NCBI GenBank assembly: GCA_026125285.1
Contig: JAHCLO010000028.1
Location: 1 to 64,000, forward strand
Direction of reading: 5' to 3'
Source of the DNA: Verrucomicrobiia bacterium
GTDB taxonomy: Bacteria; Verrucomicrobiota; Verrucomicrobiia; Limisphaerales; JADLHS01
Length of the DNA stretch: 64,000 nt
Shown here: piece by piece, positions 26,155 through 35,576 of the stretch
Layout: every line of letters begins with the position of its first letter
Numbering within the stretch: position 1 is the first letter of the stretch
Made by a program: the position numbers and the translations under genes
Notes under the pieces: model-generated
What the model was told of the DNA's origin: nothing
Database searches by the model: none
The model's input: the letters and a program-made list of their open reading frames with translations, nothing else

Positions 26155-27381
26155 ATGAGCCAACCCAATACGCCGGTCGTCTCCTCTCCACCCGCAACAG
26201 CCAATGCTCCCCTGCCCCTCCGCCTGACCTCGCTCGATGCGTACCGGGGCTTCGTGATGTTCCTGATGATGGCGGAAATGCTGCGGCTCTGCCGCGTGGC
26301 GGCGGCCGTGCCGGAGAGCGCGTTCTGGAAGATTCTCTGTTATCACCAGAGTCACGTGGCGTGGATTGGTTGCTCGTTGCACGACCTGATTCAACCTTCG
26401 TTTTCCTTCATGGTGGGCGTGGCCGTCCCATTCTCAATCGCCAGCCGCATCGCACGAGGACAATCAAAATCCCGGATGACGTGGCACGCGGCGTGGCGGG
26501 CGCTGGCGCTGGTGTTGTTGGGCGTGTTCCTGCGCTCGGTGGGCAAGCCGCAAACGAACTGGACGTTTGAGGACACGCTTTCGCAAATTGGGATGGGTTA
26601 TTTCTTCCTGTTCCTGCTCGGCTTCCGACCGGTGCGCGATCAGTGGATTGCGCTGGGCGCCATTCTCTCAGGCTATTGGGCTGCCTTCGCGCTGTATCCT
26701 CTGCCCGGACCGGAGTTTGACTACCCCACCGTGGGAGTTGCCGCGGACTGGCCGCATTTGATGACCGGCTTCGCGGCGCACTGGAACAAGAACAGCAATC
26801 TTGCCTGGGCGTTTGACACCTGGTTCATGAACCTGTTCCCGCGCGAGAAACCGTTCGCTTTCAACGGCGGTGGTTACGCAACGTTGAGTTTCATCCCCAC
26901 TCTCGGGACCATGATTCTGGGCTTGATCGCGGGGCACGTGCTGCGGAGCGAACGTCCGCCCTTGGCCAAGGTGAAATGGCTCGCGCTGGCGGGAGGCCTT
27001 TCACTGCTGGCCGGCGCGGCGATGGGCTGGCTCGGTGTTTGCCCGGTCGTCAAACGCATCTGGACCCCGAGCTGGACACTCTACAGCGGCGGCTGGTGTT
27101 TCCTGCTCCTGGCCGGATTCTTCGCGGTGATGGACTGGTGGGGACGCAAGCGGTGGGCGTTTCCGCTCGTGGTCATCGGGATGAATTCCATCGCGGCCTA
27201 CTGCATCGCGCATTTGTTTGACGACTTCATCGGGAAGGCGTGGCGCACGCATTTGGGACAAAATGTATTCAAGCTGTTCGGCGAGGCGTATGAACCGCTG
27301 GCGTATGGCGCGGCGGTACTGTTCGGGCTGTGGTTGATTCTCTGGTGGATGTATCGGCGGAAGTTGTTCTTGCGGATTTGA
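26155..27381 (+). CDS. Heparan-glucosaminide N-acetyltransferase-like membrane protein (DUF5009/NagX type)
   Basis: 408 residues with 10-11 membrane helices. LRLTSLDAYRGFVMFLMMAE is the R-x-x-S-x-D-x-x-R-G opening of the family, followed by HDLIQPSFSFMVGVAVPFSI. The conserved GWLGVCPVVKRIWTPSWTLY and GMNSIAAYCIAHLFDD motifs are at the expected places. Members transfer acetyl groups across the membrane to glucosamine, or are proposed to move muropeptide sugars. ATG 26155 is chosen over TTG 26134, which lies before a GGAGG at 26136-26140. The substrate here is inferred only from family. Confidence 0.85.
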   Translation: MSQPNTPVVSSPPATANAPLPLRLTSLDAYRGFVMFLMMAEMLRLCRVAAAVPESAFWKILCYHQSHVAWIGCSLHDLIQPSFSFMVGVAVPFSIASRIARGQSKSRMTWHAAWRALALVLLGVFLRSVGKPQTNWTFEDTLSQIGMGYFFLFLLGFRPVRDQWIALGAILSGYWAAFALYPLPGPEFDYPTVGVAADWPHLMTGFAAHWNKNSNLAWAFDTWFMNLFPREKPFAFNGGGYATLSFIPTLGTMILGLIAGHVLRSERPPLAKVKWLALAGGLSLLAGAAMGWLGVCPVVKRIWTPSWTLYSGGWCFLLLAGFFAVMDWWGRKRWAFPLVVIGMNSIAAYCIAHLFDDFIGKAWRTHLGQNVFKLFGEAYEPLAYGAAVLFGLWLILWWMYRRKLFLRI

Positions 27382-27485
27382 AGCGGGACAGTGGGAATCC
27401 AAATCATCCTGCCAACCAGTACGTCAGCAGCCGTCAATCCTGTGTCCCGCAGCAACGAACAAAGCCCCCGCAACCCGAATCGAAC

Positions 27486-28964
27486 TCAGTAAACCTTGCG
27501 CAGGTTCGAGGGCAGGATGTTGAGTTCGGTCCGATACTTCGCCACTGTGCGCCGCGCGATGACGATGCCCTTTTCCTTGAGCATCTTCACGACTTCCTGA
27601 TCGGACAAGGGTTTGCTGGCATCCTCGGCCTTGAAGATGTCGGCGATCATGTCCTTGACGCTGGTGTTGGAGACGCCGGCGCCGGAATCCGTTTGCAGTC
27701 CCGCGGTGAAGAAATACTTCATCTCGAAAACGCCCTGCGGCGTTTCCATGTATTTGCCGGACACCGCGCGGCTGACAGTGGTTTCATGCACGCCCACCAC
27801 TTCCGCCACCTGGACCATCGTGAGCGGTTTAAGATGCGCCACGCCCTTGTCCATGAACTCGCGCTGACGTTTGACGATCTCCCGGGCAATGTTGGCAATC
27901 GTGGCCTGACGCTGATGAAGGCTTTTGATCAGGAATTTCCCCGCGCGGATCTTCTCGCGGATGTAATTCTTTACCTCGGCGGAATTCCCCCCCTGTGACA
28001 TCAGGTCTTTATAGACGTTGCTGATGCGCAAATGCGGTACGTGTTCGTTGTTGGTGGTGACCACGAAGTCATCTCCCGAACGTTGCACGAAAACTTCGGG
28101 TAACACGTATTGATCGTTGTCCGGCAGGAAGGCACGTCCGGGGCGGGGTTCCAACCGCGCAATGCGGGCGAGCGATTCCTGGACCTCCTCCACGGTGCGT
28201 CCTGTGCCGCGCGCAATTTCCGGGATGCGGCGTTTGCCCAGCGCTTCCATAAAATCGCGCACGACTTGGTATTCGAGGGATTCCTGTTGGCCCTCTCGTT
28301 CGAGTTGGAGCATCAGGCACTCGCGCAGATCGCGCGCCCCGACACCCGCAGGGTCAAAAGTCTGGATGGTCTTGAGCGCCGTCAGAATCTGTTCGGCAGG
28401 AACGTTGGTGGTGACGGCGATTTCCTCAACCGGCACCTTGAGGTAGCCATAGTCATCAATGTTGCCAATGATGAGTTCGGCAACGGACCGCTCTTCCCCT
28501 GCCAGCCCCGCATCCCGCACCTGCTCAAGCAGCTTCTCGGAAAGTGAGGTGCTTGCCACGAGCGAATCGAACATGAACTGGCGCTTTTCCTCTTCTTCGG
28601 CGGACTGGCGCATGGGCAGGTTGGTCTGGGCGAAATGATCGCGCCATTCCTGGTCGAGTTGCACCAGCCGTTCAAACTCGGCCTGAAAATCATCCACCGG
28701 ACCGTTGGCCGCCGGATCATTGGCCAGGTCAGCCGGGGGTTCGGCGGGGTCGGCTTGAAGGTCCGGTTCCCGTTCACCGCTCTCCTGCAACTCCGGTTCC
28801 GCGGCGGCGACCTCCTCCAGCACGGGATTCTGCTGGAGTTCCTGTTCCACGAGCGCCTTGAGTTCCAAGGTCGGCGCCTGGAGCAGCGCCAGGGATTGCT
28901 GGAGTTGCGGGGCCAGCACCAGCGATTGCGTCAGCCGCTGCGAAAGTTGTAAGCCATGTGACAT
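27486..28964 (-). CDS. rpoN: RNA polymerase sigma-54 factor
   Basis: 492 residues from ATG 28964 (MSHGLQLSQRLTQSLVLAPQ). Region I is Gln/Leu rich (QLQQSLALLQAPTLELKALV) and binds core polymerase and activators. An acidic region II follows, then the core-binding domain and the helix-turn-helix (GVHETTVSRAVSGKYM). The DNA-reading RpoN box ARRTVAKYR is intact near the C-terminus (IVIARRTVAKYRTELNI). It directs transcription from -24/-12 promoters with an AAA+ activator; no such activator gene is in this window. A GTG start 12 codons earlier is possible. Confidence 0.95.
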   Translation of the reverse strand: MSHGLQLSQRLTQSLVLAPQLQQSLALLQAPTLELKALVEQELQQNPVLEEVAAAEPELQESGEREPDLQADPAEPPADLANDPAANGPVDDFQAEFERLVQLDQEWRDHFAQTNLPMRQSAEEEEKRQFMFDSLVASTSLSEKLLEQVRDAGLAGEERSVAELIIGNIDDYGYLKVPVEEIAVTTNVPAEQILTALKTIQTFDPAGVGARDLRECLMLQLEREGQQESLEYQVVRDFMEALGKRRIPEIARGTGRTVEEVQESLARIARLEPRPGRAFLPDNDQYVLPEVFVQRSGDDFVVTTNNEHVPHLRISNVYKDLMSQGGNSAEVKNYIREKIRAGKFLIKSLHQRQATIANIAREIVKRQREFMDKGVAHLKPLTMVQVAEVVGVHETTVSRAVSGKYMETPQGVFEMKYFFTAGLQTDSGAGVSNTSVKDMIADIFKAEDASKPLSDQEVVKMLKEKGIVIARRTVAKYRTELNILPSNLRKVY

Positions 28965-29103
28965 TGACGCTTGAATCTTAGCCCGCGGAGCACTTTGCAC
29001 AAGCGCGAACTTGGCATGGCCCTGGCTCTGCGACGGTTCTTACCCAATCCAGTCTCCTGGCGAGGAGCCGGATGGTCCCGCACTGCCCAATGGTTCGGGC
29101 CCG

Positions 29104-30117
29104 TCAGCCCGCAACTTTGATCTCGCCCTGGCGATGGCGGCGCAGCAACTCAATGTCCGCATCCACCATCAGTTTGGTAAGCTCCGCGAATTTCGTTTTC
29201 GGCGCCCAACCCAACTGCCGCTTCGCCTTGCTGTAATCGCCAATCAAGAGTTCCACTTCCGCCGGCCGGTAGTAACGCGGATCAATCTCCACGTGTTTCT
29301 GCCAATCCAACCCGGCGTGAGCGAACGCCACTTCCAGAAACTCCCGAACCGAGTGCGTTTCATTCGTGGCGATAACGTAATCATCGGGCTGTTCCTGTTG
29401 GAGCATCAACCACATCGCCTCGACGTATTCCTTGGCGTAACCCCAGTCGCGCTTGGCGTCGAGATTGCCGAGATACAGTTTGTCCTGCAATCCGGCCTGG
29501 ATGTGCGCCACGGCCCGCGTGATCTTGCGCGTGACGAAGGTTTCGCCGCGCCGTGGGGATTCGTGATTGAACAAGATCCCGTTGCTGGCATGCAAACCGT
29601 AGGACTCGCGGTAATTCACCGTGACCCAGTACGAATAGACTTTCGCGCACCCATACGGACTGCGCGGGTAAAACGGCGTCTCCTCGGTCTGGGGAATCTG
29701 CCGCACCTTGCCATACATTTCGCTCGAAGACGCCTGGTAGAACCGCGGCTGGATGCCGGTTTCGCGGATGGCTTCCAGCAGCCGCACCGTGCCGGTTGCC
29801 GTGATGTCCGCGGTGTACTCCGGGCTGTCGAAGCTCACGCGCACGTGGCTTTGCGCGGCGAGATTATAGACTTCCTCGGGCTGAATTTTCGCCACCAGAC
29901 GCGCCAGCGCACTGGCGTCGCTCAAATCGCCATAATGCAAAAACAACCGCTTGCTGCCCGCGTGCGGATCCTCATAGATCGGGTCCAATCGCCCGGTGTT
30001 GAACGTGCTCGCCCGGCGGATGATGCCGTGGACTTCGTAGCCTTTGGCCAGGAGCAACTCCGCCAGATAAGACCCATCCTGACCCGTGATGCCGGTAATC
30101 AATGCGCGTTTCGCCAT
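29104..30117 (-). CDS. gmd: GDP-mannose 4,6-dehydratase
   Basis: 337 residues. It converts GDP-D-mannose to GDP-4-keto-6-deoxy-D-mannose, the first step to GDP-L-fucose, GDP-rhamnose or perosamine. The Rossmann loop is GITGQDGSYLAELLL at residue 8. The active site is ASSSEMYGK with the YGCAKVYSYW Y-x-x-x-K pair. HESPRRGETFVTRKI and NLDAKRDWGYAKEYVEAMW are hallmark Gmd segments. ATG 30117 begins MAKRALITGITGQ; the frame runs 14 codons further upstream without homology. The usual partner (fcl/wcaG) is not adjacent. Confidence 0.95.
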   Translation of the reverse strand: MAKRALITGITGQDGSYLAELLLAKGYEVHGIIRRASTFNTGRLDPIYEDPHAGSKRLFLHYGDLSDASALARLVAKIQPEEVYNLAAQSHVRVSFDSPEYTADITATGTVRLLEAIRETGIQPRFYQASSSEMYGKVRQIPQTEETPFYPRSPYGCAKVYSYWVTVNYRESYGLHASNGILFNHESPRRGETFVTRKITRAVAHIQAGLQDKLYLGNLDAKRDWGYAKEYVEAMWLMLQQEQPDDYVIATNETHSVREFLEVAFAHAGLDWQKHVEIDPRYYRPAEVELLIGDYSKAKRQLGWAPKTKFAELTKLMVDADIELLRRHRQGEIKVAG

Positions 30118-30700
30118 ATATTCGCGCGCAAGATGCCGAGAGCCGCGCCGCCAACGCAAGTCTGGAAACCTTGGAAACCCGGGCGAACCGTTCTTTGCTT
30201 TCCACGGCTCACCAGTTTCTCGATTAGGTCATTATTGCACCAATCGCCCAGAGCAATAATCACCGGAATGTAACCTGGCTGCCATTTGCGCGACACGATC
30301 CGCTGGAAGACTACCCGGCGTATGAATTCATCCATGCGAAATGCTCCGCCGGAAGCGATGGCAACCTCCGTGCCCGTGAGCGCATCTGCTGCTGAATCAT
30401 TCGCCGTTCCAATACGGTTTGCCGGCCTACAACGCAATACCCCGACTTTCCCCGGCAGCTATCTCATCCTCCTGCGCCAGCACCGCCGCACGCAAACCAA
30501 TCGCGCGTGGAAATGGTCACCCAGACGGGTAGAGAATTGACCCCAGCAAACGACAGTCAGCAATGCTCAATGTAACGCTTCCTCATTCGTTCCCGCGACT
30601 GTCCCCGGCCCGATTGTCATCTGTTCCCGGGCTGGGCAACGAAAAACTGATTGCACAACGCGCCTGCACCAGTGACAGTTCCGCCCGGGTGGATGCGTCT
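30118..30700. other. 583-base gap without a supported gene
   Basis: Several short frames exist on both strands, but none has a recognisable domain, a good ribosome-binding site or protein-like composition. No tRNA or clear repeat was seen. It separates gmd from the divergent phoU gene. Confidence 0.5.
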
Positions 30701-31348
30701 ATGGAACAAACTCACGAAGATAAACTGGGAGAACTCACAGCCAGTTTACTCACGATGGCCAGCCACGCGGAACGCGCCGTAAACCACGCCGTGCAGGCGC
30801 TCGTCAACCGCGATTATGACCTCGCCATTGCCACCAACCAGAAGGATCAGATTCTCGACCGATTCGAGGTGGAAATTGACGAGATGGCCATCAACCTCCT
30901 GACCAGCCTCCTGTCTCCTGGCGACGTGCGACTGGTCACCGTGACCATGAAAATCTCCCAGAACCTGGAGCGCATCGGGGATGAAGCCGCCAAAGTTGCC
31001 AAACGCACGCGGGACTTGTGCCAGGAGCCGCCCATCAAGGTCAACGTGGACCTGCCCCGAATGGCGAGCCTCACGCTCAACATGCTCAAACGCGCGCTCG
31101 ATTCGTTCGTGCATCGCGATTCCGCCGCCGCCCGGGCCATCATCCCCGGCGACGCCGAGGTGGACGCGCTCAACAAAGACATCACCCGCGAGTTGGTCCG
31201 GCACATGACCGCGAACCCCGAAGCCATTCCCGGCTGTCTCAACCTGATGATCGTTTCCAAGAGTCTGGAACGTATCGCGGATCACGCGACCAATGTGGCG
31301 GAGGAAGTGGTCTATCTTTGCGAGGCCCAGGACATCCGTCACACCTGA
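30701..31348 (+). CDS. phoU: PhoU-like phosphate signalling regulator
   Basis: 215 residues from ATG 30701 (MEQTHEDKLGELTASLLTMA), an all-helical protein with two PhoU repeats. Metal-binding E/D-x-x-x-D motifs occur as QILDRFEVEIDEMAINLL and ERIGDEAAKVAKRTRDL in the first half and ADHATNVAEEVVYL in the second. PhoU represses the Pho regulon together with the Pst transporter and the PhoR kinase. None of these is adjacent here, which is unusual. An upstream in-frame start at 30563 is unlikely because the added sequence has no family match. Confidence 0.9.
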   Translation: MEQTHEDKLGELTASLLTMASHAERAVNHAVQALVNRDYDLAIATNQKDQILDRFEVEIDEMAINLLTSLLSPGDVRLVTVTMKISQNLERIGDEAAKVAKRTRDLCQEPPIKVNVDLPRMASLTLNMLKRALDSFVHRDSAAARAIIPGDAEVDALNKDITRELVRHMTANPEAIPGCLNLMIVSKSLERIADHATNVAEEVVYLCEAQDIRHT

Positions 31349-31406
31349 TGGAAAGCGGTTGCGCTTTTCGCTGGATCACCATCGCCGGATTCTCATAATT
31401 CGTTGC

Positions 31407-32561
31407 ATGAACTGGAAAACTCTTCTGCTGGTGGGCGGCATTTCCGCTCAGGTGTTTCTGGCTCCCCTGCTTCAAGCCCACGAGCCCGTCACTCGCGCCC
31501 GCACGCCCGTGCGGCTGCCGGACCTTCCCGGCTATCGCACGCTCAAGTGCGACTTCCACATTCATACCGTGTTCTCGGACGGCCTCGTGTGGCCCAGCGT
31601 CCGCTCGGAGGAGGCCTGGCGGCAGGGACTGGATGCCATTGCCATTACGGACCACATCGAGTACCAGCCGCACAAGGCAGATGTTTCCACCAACCACAAT
31701 CGCTCCTATGAAATCGCACGCGGTCACGGCGACGAGCTGGAGGTTCTGGTGATCCGCGGTTCCGAAATCACCCGCAGCATGCCACCCGGCCATCTCAACG
31801 CCATCTTCCTCACCAACGCGATGCTGCTGGCCACTGACAAATGGCAGGACGCCATCCAGGCGGCGCGCGACCAGGGTGCGTTCATTTTTTGGAACCATCC
31901 GGGCTGGTCGCCTCAATTGACCGACGGCCAGATCAAATGGCATCCCGAACACACGCAATTGGTCGAGCAAGACCTCATGCACGGGATCGAAGTCGTTAAC
32001 GGTCGCGATTACTACCCCGAAGCACACCGCTGGGCGATTGAGCGGAAGCTGACGCTCTTCAGCAACTCGGACATTCATCAACCCATCGGCCACGATTACC
32101 ACATCTTCCTCGGCGATCATCGGCCGCTGACGCTGGTCTTCGCGCGCGAGCGTTCCATCGCAGCCGTCAAGGAGGCTTTGTTTGACCGCCGCACGGCCGT
32201 GTACTCCGGCGGCCGCTTGCTGGGCGATGAACGTTTCCTCCGCCCACTGTTCGATGCCTCCGTGCGCGTGCTCACTCCGCAAGTGACCATCCGGGGACGC
32301 GGACGGGCGTTCGTCCAGATTCACAATGACTCGGACGTAACTTTCACTTTGGAGCGATCCAGTGAACAAACCGACCTGACCGTTCCACAGAAGATCACGC
32401 TCCCCGGTCAGCGAACCGTGCTCCTGGAACTCCGCGCCCGCGGTACACCCACTGCGGGCACGCGCAACTTCGCCCTCCCATTCCGCGTGGCCAATGCGCT
32501 GACCGCGCCGGACGAACCACTGGACGTAACCTTGACGGTCGGAGTCGCGTTCACGCGCTGA
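31407..32561 (+). CDS. Secreted PHP-domain metal-dependent phosphoesterase-like protein
   Basis: 384 residues with a signal peptide (LLLVGGISAQVFLAPLLQAH). The PHP fold starts with LKCDFHIHTVFSDGLVWPS (metal His-x-His and Asp), then AIAITDHIEYQ, a histidine in FIFWNHPGW and the terminal NSDIHQP. These supply most of the trinuclear metal ligands. The last 120 residues form a beta-rich accessory domain (VTIRGRGRAFVQIHNDSDV). Similar exported PHP proteins occur in planctomycete and verrucomicrobial genomes; the substrate is unknown. ATG 31407 lies 58 bases after phoU, so the two may be co-transcribed. Confidence 0.85.
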   Translation: MNWKTLLLVGGISAQVFLAPLLQAHEPVTRARTPVRLPDLPGYRTLKCDFHIHTVFSDGLVWPSVRSEEAWRQGLDAIAITDHIEYQPHKADVSTNHNRSYEIARGHGDELEVLVIRGSEITRSMPPGHLNAIFLTNAMLLATDKWQDAIQAARDQGAFIFWNHPGWSPQLTDGQIKWHPEHTQLVEQDLMHGIEVVNGRDYYPEAHRWAIERKLTLFSNSDIHQPIGHDYHIFLGDHRPLTLVFARERSIAAVKEALFDRRTAVYSGGRLLGDERFLRPLFDASVRVLTPQVTIRGRGRAFVQIHNDSDVTFTLERSSEQTDLTVPQKITLPGQRTVLLELRARGTPTAGTRNFALPFRVANALTAPDEPLDVTLTVGVAFTR

Positions 32562-32801
32562 AGTCGGATGCCCAAGCCGCTTGACGCCATCGCTCGTCAC
32601 TCTGAGTGGTGAAGCCTGGGGTATCAGGCAGTTTCTGGTCAGCAACGGCCAAAATCTGGTTAGTGAAGACCTGCAATCGTATTATCCTACGCTGCTACGA
32701 GCTTCACTCTCGGCGGTGAGCTATTGGCGGAGAGTGGCGCTTTGGAGACCTGAGTTGCGTGATGGATTCAACGTGCCTCGCGGAGTCCAACCTCGAAGGT
32801 T

Positions 32802-32817
32802 TGGCAACCACCCTGCT
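32802..32817 (+). promoter_or_regulatory. Candidate sigma-54 promoter (GG-N10-GC)
   Basis: TGGCAACCACCCTGCT matches the -24 GG and -12 GC spacing, 40 bases before the histidine kinase start. Matches of this length arise by chance often, and no enhancer-binding activator is nearby. The rest of the 295-base gap shows nothing clear. Confidence 0.25.
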
Positions 32818-32856
32818 TAAACTGGCGGGCACTTCCGGTTCGCCCGTTGAGCTGCA

Positions 32857-35091
32857 ATGAATGATACCGCCCTTACTGCATTGATGCATAACGCCGGCCT
32901 GTTGCTGGCGATGGTGGTGGTGTTTGACATGGTCACCAGCCGGCAGCAACTGGGCAGTAATCCCTTCCGCCAAATGCTTGCCGGAGTTCTCCTGGGAGGA
33001 CTGGGCATCGGCGTGATCATGGCCTCCTTCCAACTTGAGCCAGGTATCGTATTTGACACCCGATCCGTGTTGCTTGGCATTTCTGGCCTGTTTTTGGGCA
33101 CAATCCCAACCCTGATTGCGATGGCCATGACGGCGGCGTTCCGGCTCTGGCAGGGGGGCACAGCAGCATGGACCGGGGTGGCGGTGATTCTGGCCAGTGG
33201 CGGCCTGGGCATCGCCTGGCGCCACTGTCGCCGCCGGCCTCTGACCGAAATGTCGTGGGGCGAGCTTTACGCGTTTGGCGTGGTGCTGCACCTCGTGATG
33301 CTGGCCCTAATGCTCACGCTGCCTTGGGAAAACGCGAAGCGGGTGCTGTCTGCCATTGGCCTGCCGGTGTTGCTGATCTATCCGCTGGCCACCACCGCCT
33401 TGGGATTCCTGTTGGCCAATCGGCTTCGGCGCGAGGAGGCCATTGCGACGCTGGCGGAGAGCGAAGAACGCTTTCGCTCGTTATTCGAAAGCAGCTTGGA
33501 CGGATTCCTGATCACAACTCCCGATGGCCAGGCCCTGGCGGCCAACCCCGCCGCCTGCCGGATGCTGGGCCGAACCGAGGGTGAAATCATTCAAGCGGGC
33601 CGCGGCAAGATTGTGGATCCGCAAGACCAACGGCTCGCCGGGTTGCTGGAACAACGCGCGCGCACGGGCCGGGCTTGCGGTGAGCTGACCTTGAATCGCG
33701 GCGACGGGTCGCGCTTCGAGGCCGAAATCTCCTCCGCGGTATTTCAAACCTCCTCCGGTCCCCGGACGAGCATGGTCCTTCGTGATATCACCGAGCGCAA
33801 ACGCGCGGAAGCTGCATTGCAGGAGAGTGAAGAGCGACTGCGTCTGGCGACGGACGCCGCCCGGGTGGGCATTTGGGAACGCAATTTGAAGACCAACCGG
33901 CTCCAATGGTCACCCATGGCCGAACAATTGAACGGTTACGAGCCGGGCGGTTTCCCCGGCACTGAAGAAGCGTTTCAGGAACTGCTGCATCCAGATTCGC
34001 GCGCGGATTACGCCACGGCCCATCGCCGGGTGCGCGAGGGCGATGGCCTCCTCCACACGGAACTGCGTTTTCGCCTGCGCGATGGCCGCGAACGCTGGGG
34101 AATGGTTCACGGCAGATTGATCCGCGACGAACACGGACAACCGACGCGGGTCGTCGGGGTTGACAAGGACATCACCGAACGGAAGCTGGCCGAGATAAAG
34201 TTGCAGGAAACCCTCGCCCGGCTCGAAACCTCCCACCAAGTTTTGTTGCGCGCGATTGAGGATCGCAAGGCGGCGGAGGCCCAAGTGCGGCGCATCAACG
34301 CGGAACTCGAGCAGCGGGTGTCCGACCGTACTGCCCAACTTCAAGCGGCCAACCACGAGTTGGAGGCATTCAGTTACTCCGTCTCGCACGATCTGCGCGC
34401 TCCCCTCCGGGCCATCAACGGCTATGCCCGCATTCTGGCCGAGGACCACGGCCCAAAGCTCGACGCCGAAGGACAACGGGTGCTGGGCGTGATCCGTGAT
34501 GAAGCGTTGCGCATGGGCGAACTCATTGACGACCTGCTGCAACTCTCCCGGCTTGGTCGGCAGTCGTTGAACATCGCTCCAACCGGCATGACCGGCCTGG
34601 CCCGTGAGGTTTATGAGCGACTGAGCGCCACTGCGCCGTCGCGCCCCGTGGACTTCCGCTTGTCGCCGTTGCCGGACGCCCCGGCGGACGCCGTCTTACT
34701 GCGACAGGTGTGGGTGAATCTGCTCGACAACGCGCTGAAATACACCCGACAGCGGGACCCCGCCGTCATCGAAGTTGCGGGCGCCATTCACGGGGATGAA
34801 GCCGTTTATTCGGTGAAGGACAACGGGGCCGGGTTCGACATGAAATATGCCGATAAACTCTTCGGCGTGTTCCAGCGGTTGCACAACACGGCGGAATTTG
34901 AAGGAACGGGCGTGGGGCTGGCCATGGTGCAACGACTGATTCATCGCCACGGCGGCCGCGTCTGGGCCGAGGGCCGGTTGGACCGCGGCGCCTCCTTTCA
35001 CTTTGCCCTGCCCCTGAAGGCGGGTGCGGGGCCGGTTTCCTCCAACGGCCGTGCGGCGATTGAAACCCTCCAACCAGAACTGAGCTTGTGA
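32857..35091 (+). CDS. Membrane sensor histidine kinase with two PAS domains
   Basis: 744 residues. About six membrane helices (residues 1-190) resemble the LytS-type 5TM module, including PFRQMLAGVLLGGLGIGVIM and FDTRSVLLGISGLFLGTIPT. Two PAS domains follow (FRSLFESSLDGFLITTPDG and LRLATDAARVGIWERN, each with a PAC tail). A coiled coil leads into the phytochrome-like HisKA core with His511 in SYSVSHDLRAPLRAI. The ATP-binding domain has NLLDNALKYT, VKDNGAGFDMKYADKLFGVF and EGTGVGLAMVQRL. It ends by overlapping the response regulator gene (GTGA at 35088-35091), which is its likely partner. The signal sensed is unknown. Confidence 0.9.
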   Translation: MNDTALTALMHNAGLLLAMVVVFDMVTSRQQLGSNPFRQMLAGVLLGGLGIGVIMASFQLEPGIVFDTRSVLLGISGLFLGTIPTLIAMAMTAAFRLWQGGTAAWTGVAVILASGGLGIAWRHCRRRPLTEMSWGELYAFGVVLHLVMLALMLTLPWENAKRVLSAIGLPVLLIYPLATTALGFLLANRLRREEAIATLAESEERFRSLFESSLDGFLITTPDGQALAANPAACRMLGRTEGEIIQAGRGKIVDPQDQRLAGLLEQRARTGRACGELTLNRGDGSRFEAEISSAVFQTSSGPRTSMVLRDITERKRAEAALQESEERLRLATDAARVGIWERNLKTNRLQWSPMAEQLNGYEPGGFPGTEEAFQELLHPDSRADYATAHRRVREGDGLLHTELRFRLRDGRERWGMVHGRLIRDEHGQPTRVVGVDKDITERKLAEIKLQETLARLETSHQVLLRAIEDRKAAEAQVRRINAELEQRVSDRTAQLQAANHELEAFSYSVSHDLRAPLRAINGYARILAEDHGPKLDAEGQRVLGVIRDEALRMGELIDDLLQLSRLGRQSLNIAPTGMTGLAREVYERLSATAPSRPVDFRLSPLPDAPADAVLLRQVWVNLLDNALKYTRQRDPAVIEVAGAIHGDEAVYSVKDNGAGFDMKYADKLFGVFQRLHNTAEFEGTGVGLAMVQRLIHRHGGRVWAEGRLDRGASFHFALPLKAGAGPVSSNGRAAIETLQPELSL

Positions 35092-35576
35092 GCCACCTTC
35101 CCACACAACTCCCGCCGGTCGTTGAAATCCTGTTGGTCGAGGACAATCCGCGCGATGCCGAGTTGACCCAGCGCGCCCTGCGGCAGCATCGGGTCGTCAA
35201 TGAACTGGTGTGGGTCCGCGACGGCGCGGAAGCCTTGGCCTACCTCTTCGGCGCTTCCGGCGACCCGACCGCTCACTTGAACCGCGTGCCCCGACTCATC
35301 CTGTTGGACCTCAAGCTGCCCAAGGTGGACGGCCATGAGGTATTGGCGCAGATCAAAGCCGATCCCCGCACCAAAGGCATTCCCGTGGTGATCCTGACCT
35401 CGTCGCGGGAGGAAAGCGATTTGCATCGGGCCTATCAGTCCGGCACGAACAGCTACATCGTCAAACCCGTGGACTTTGACGGATTCGTCGAAGCCGTCCG
35501 CCAACTGGGTTTCTACTGGATGCTCTTAAACCAGTTGCCCGCGTCCTCGAGTTCTTCAACTCCGCCAGCGCCATGA
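35088..35576 (+). CDS. Single-domain response regulator (Rcp1-like)
   Basis: 162 residues, essentially one CheY-type receiver. VEILLVEDNPRDAELTQRAL supplies the acidic pocket, RLILLDLKLPKVDG carries phospho-acceptor Asp74, and VILTSSREESDL and SYIVKPVDFDGF supply the conserved Thr/Ser and Lys. The ARRALRQHR-like pattern (TQRALRQHRVVNELVWVRDG) is typical of Rcp1, the partner of phytochrome-type kinases. There is no output domain. GTG 35088 overlaps the kinase stop, and its own stop overlaps the next gene (ATGA), so the three proteins are translationally coupled. Confidence 0.92.
   Translation: MSHLPTQLPPVVEILLVEDNPRDAELTQRALRQHRVVNELVWVRDGAEALAYLFGASGDPTAHLNRVPRLILLDLKLPKVDGHEVLAQIKADPRTKGIPVVILTSSREESDLHRAYQSGTNSYIVKPVDFDGFVEAVRQLGFYWMLLNQLPASSSSSTPPAP

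Noticed and set aside
30286..30540. An 84-codon frame between gmd and phoU
   Set aside because: It is rich in Arg, Ser and Pro, has no ribosome-binding site and matches no domain.
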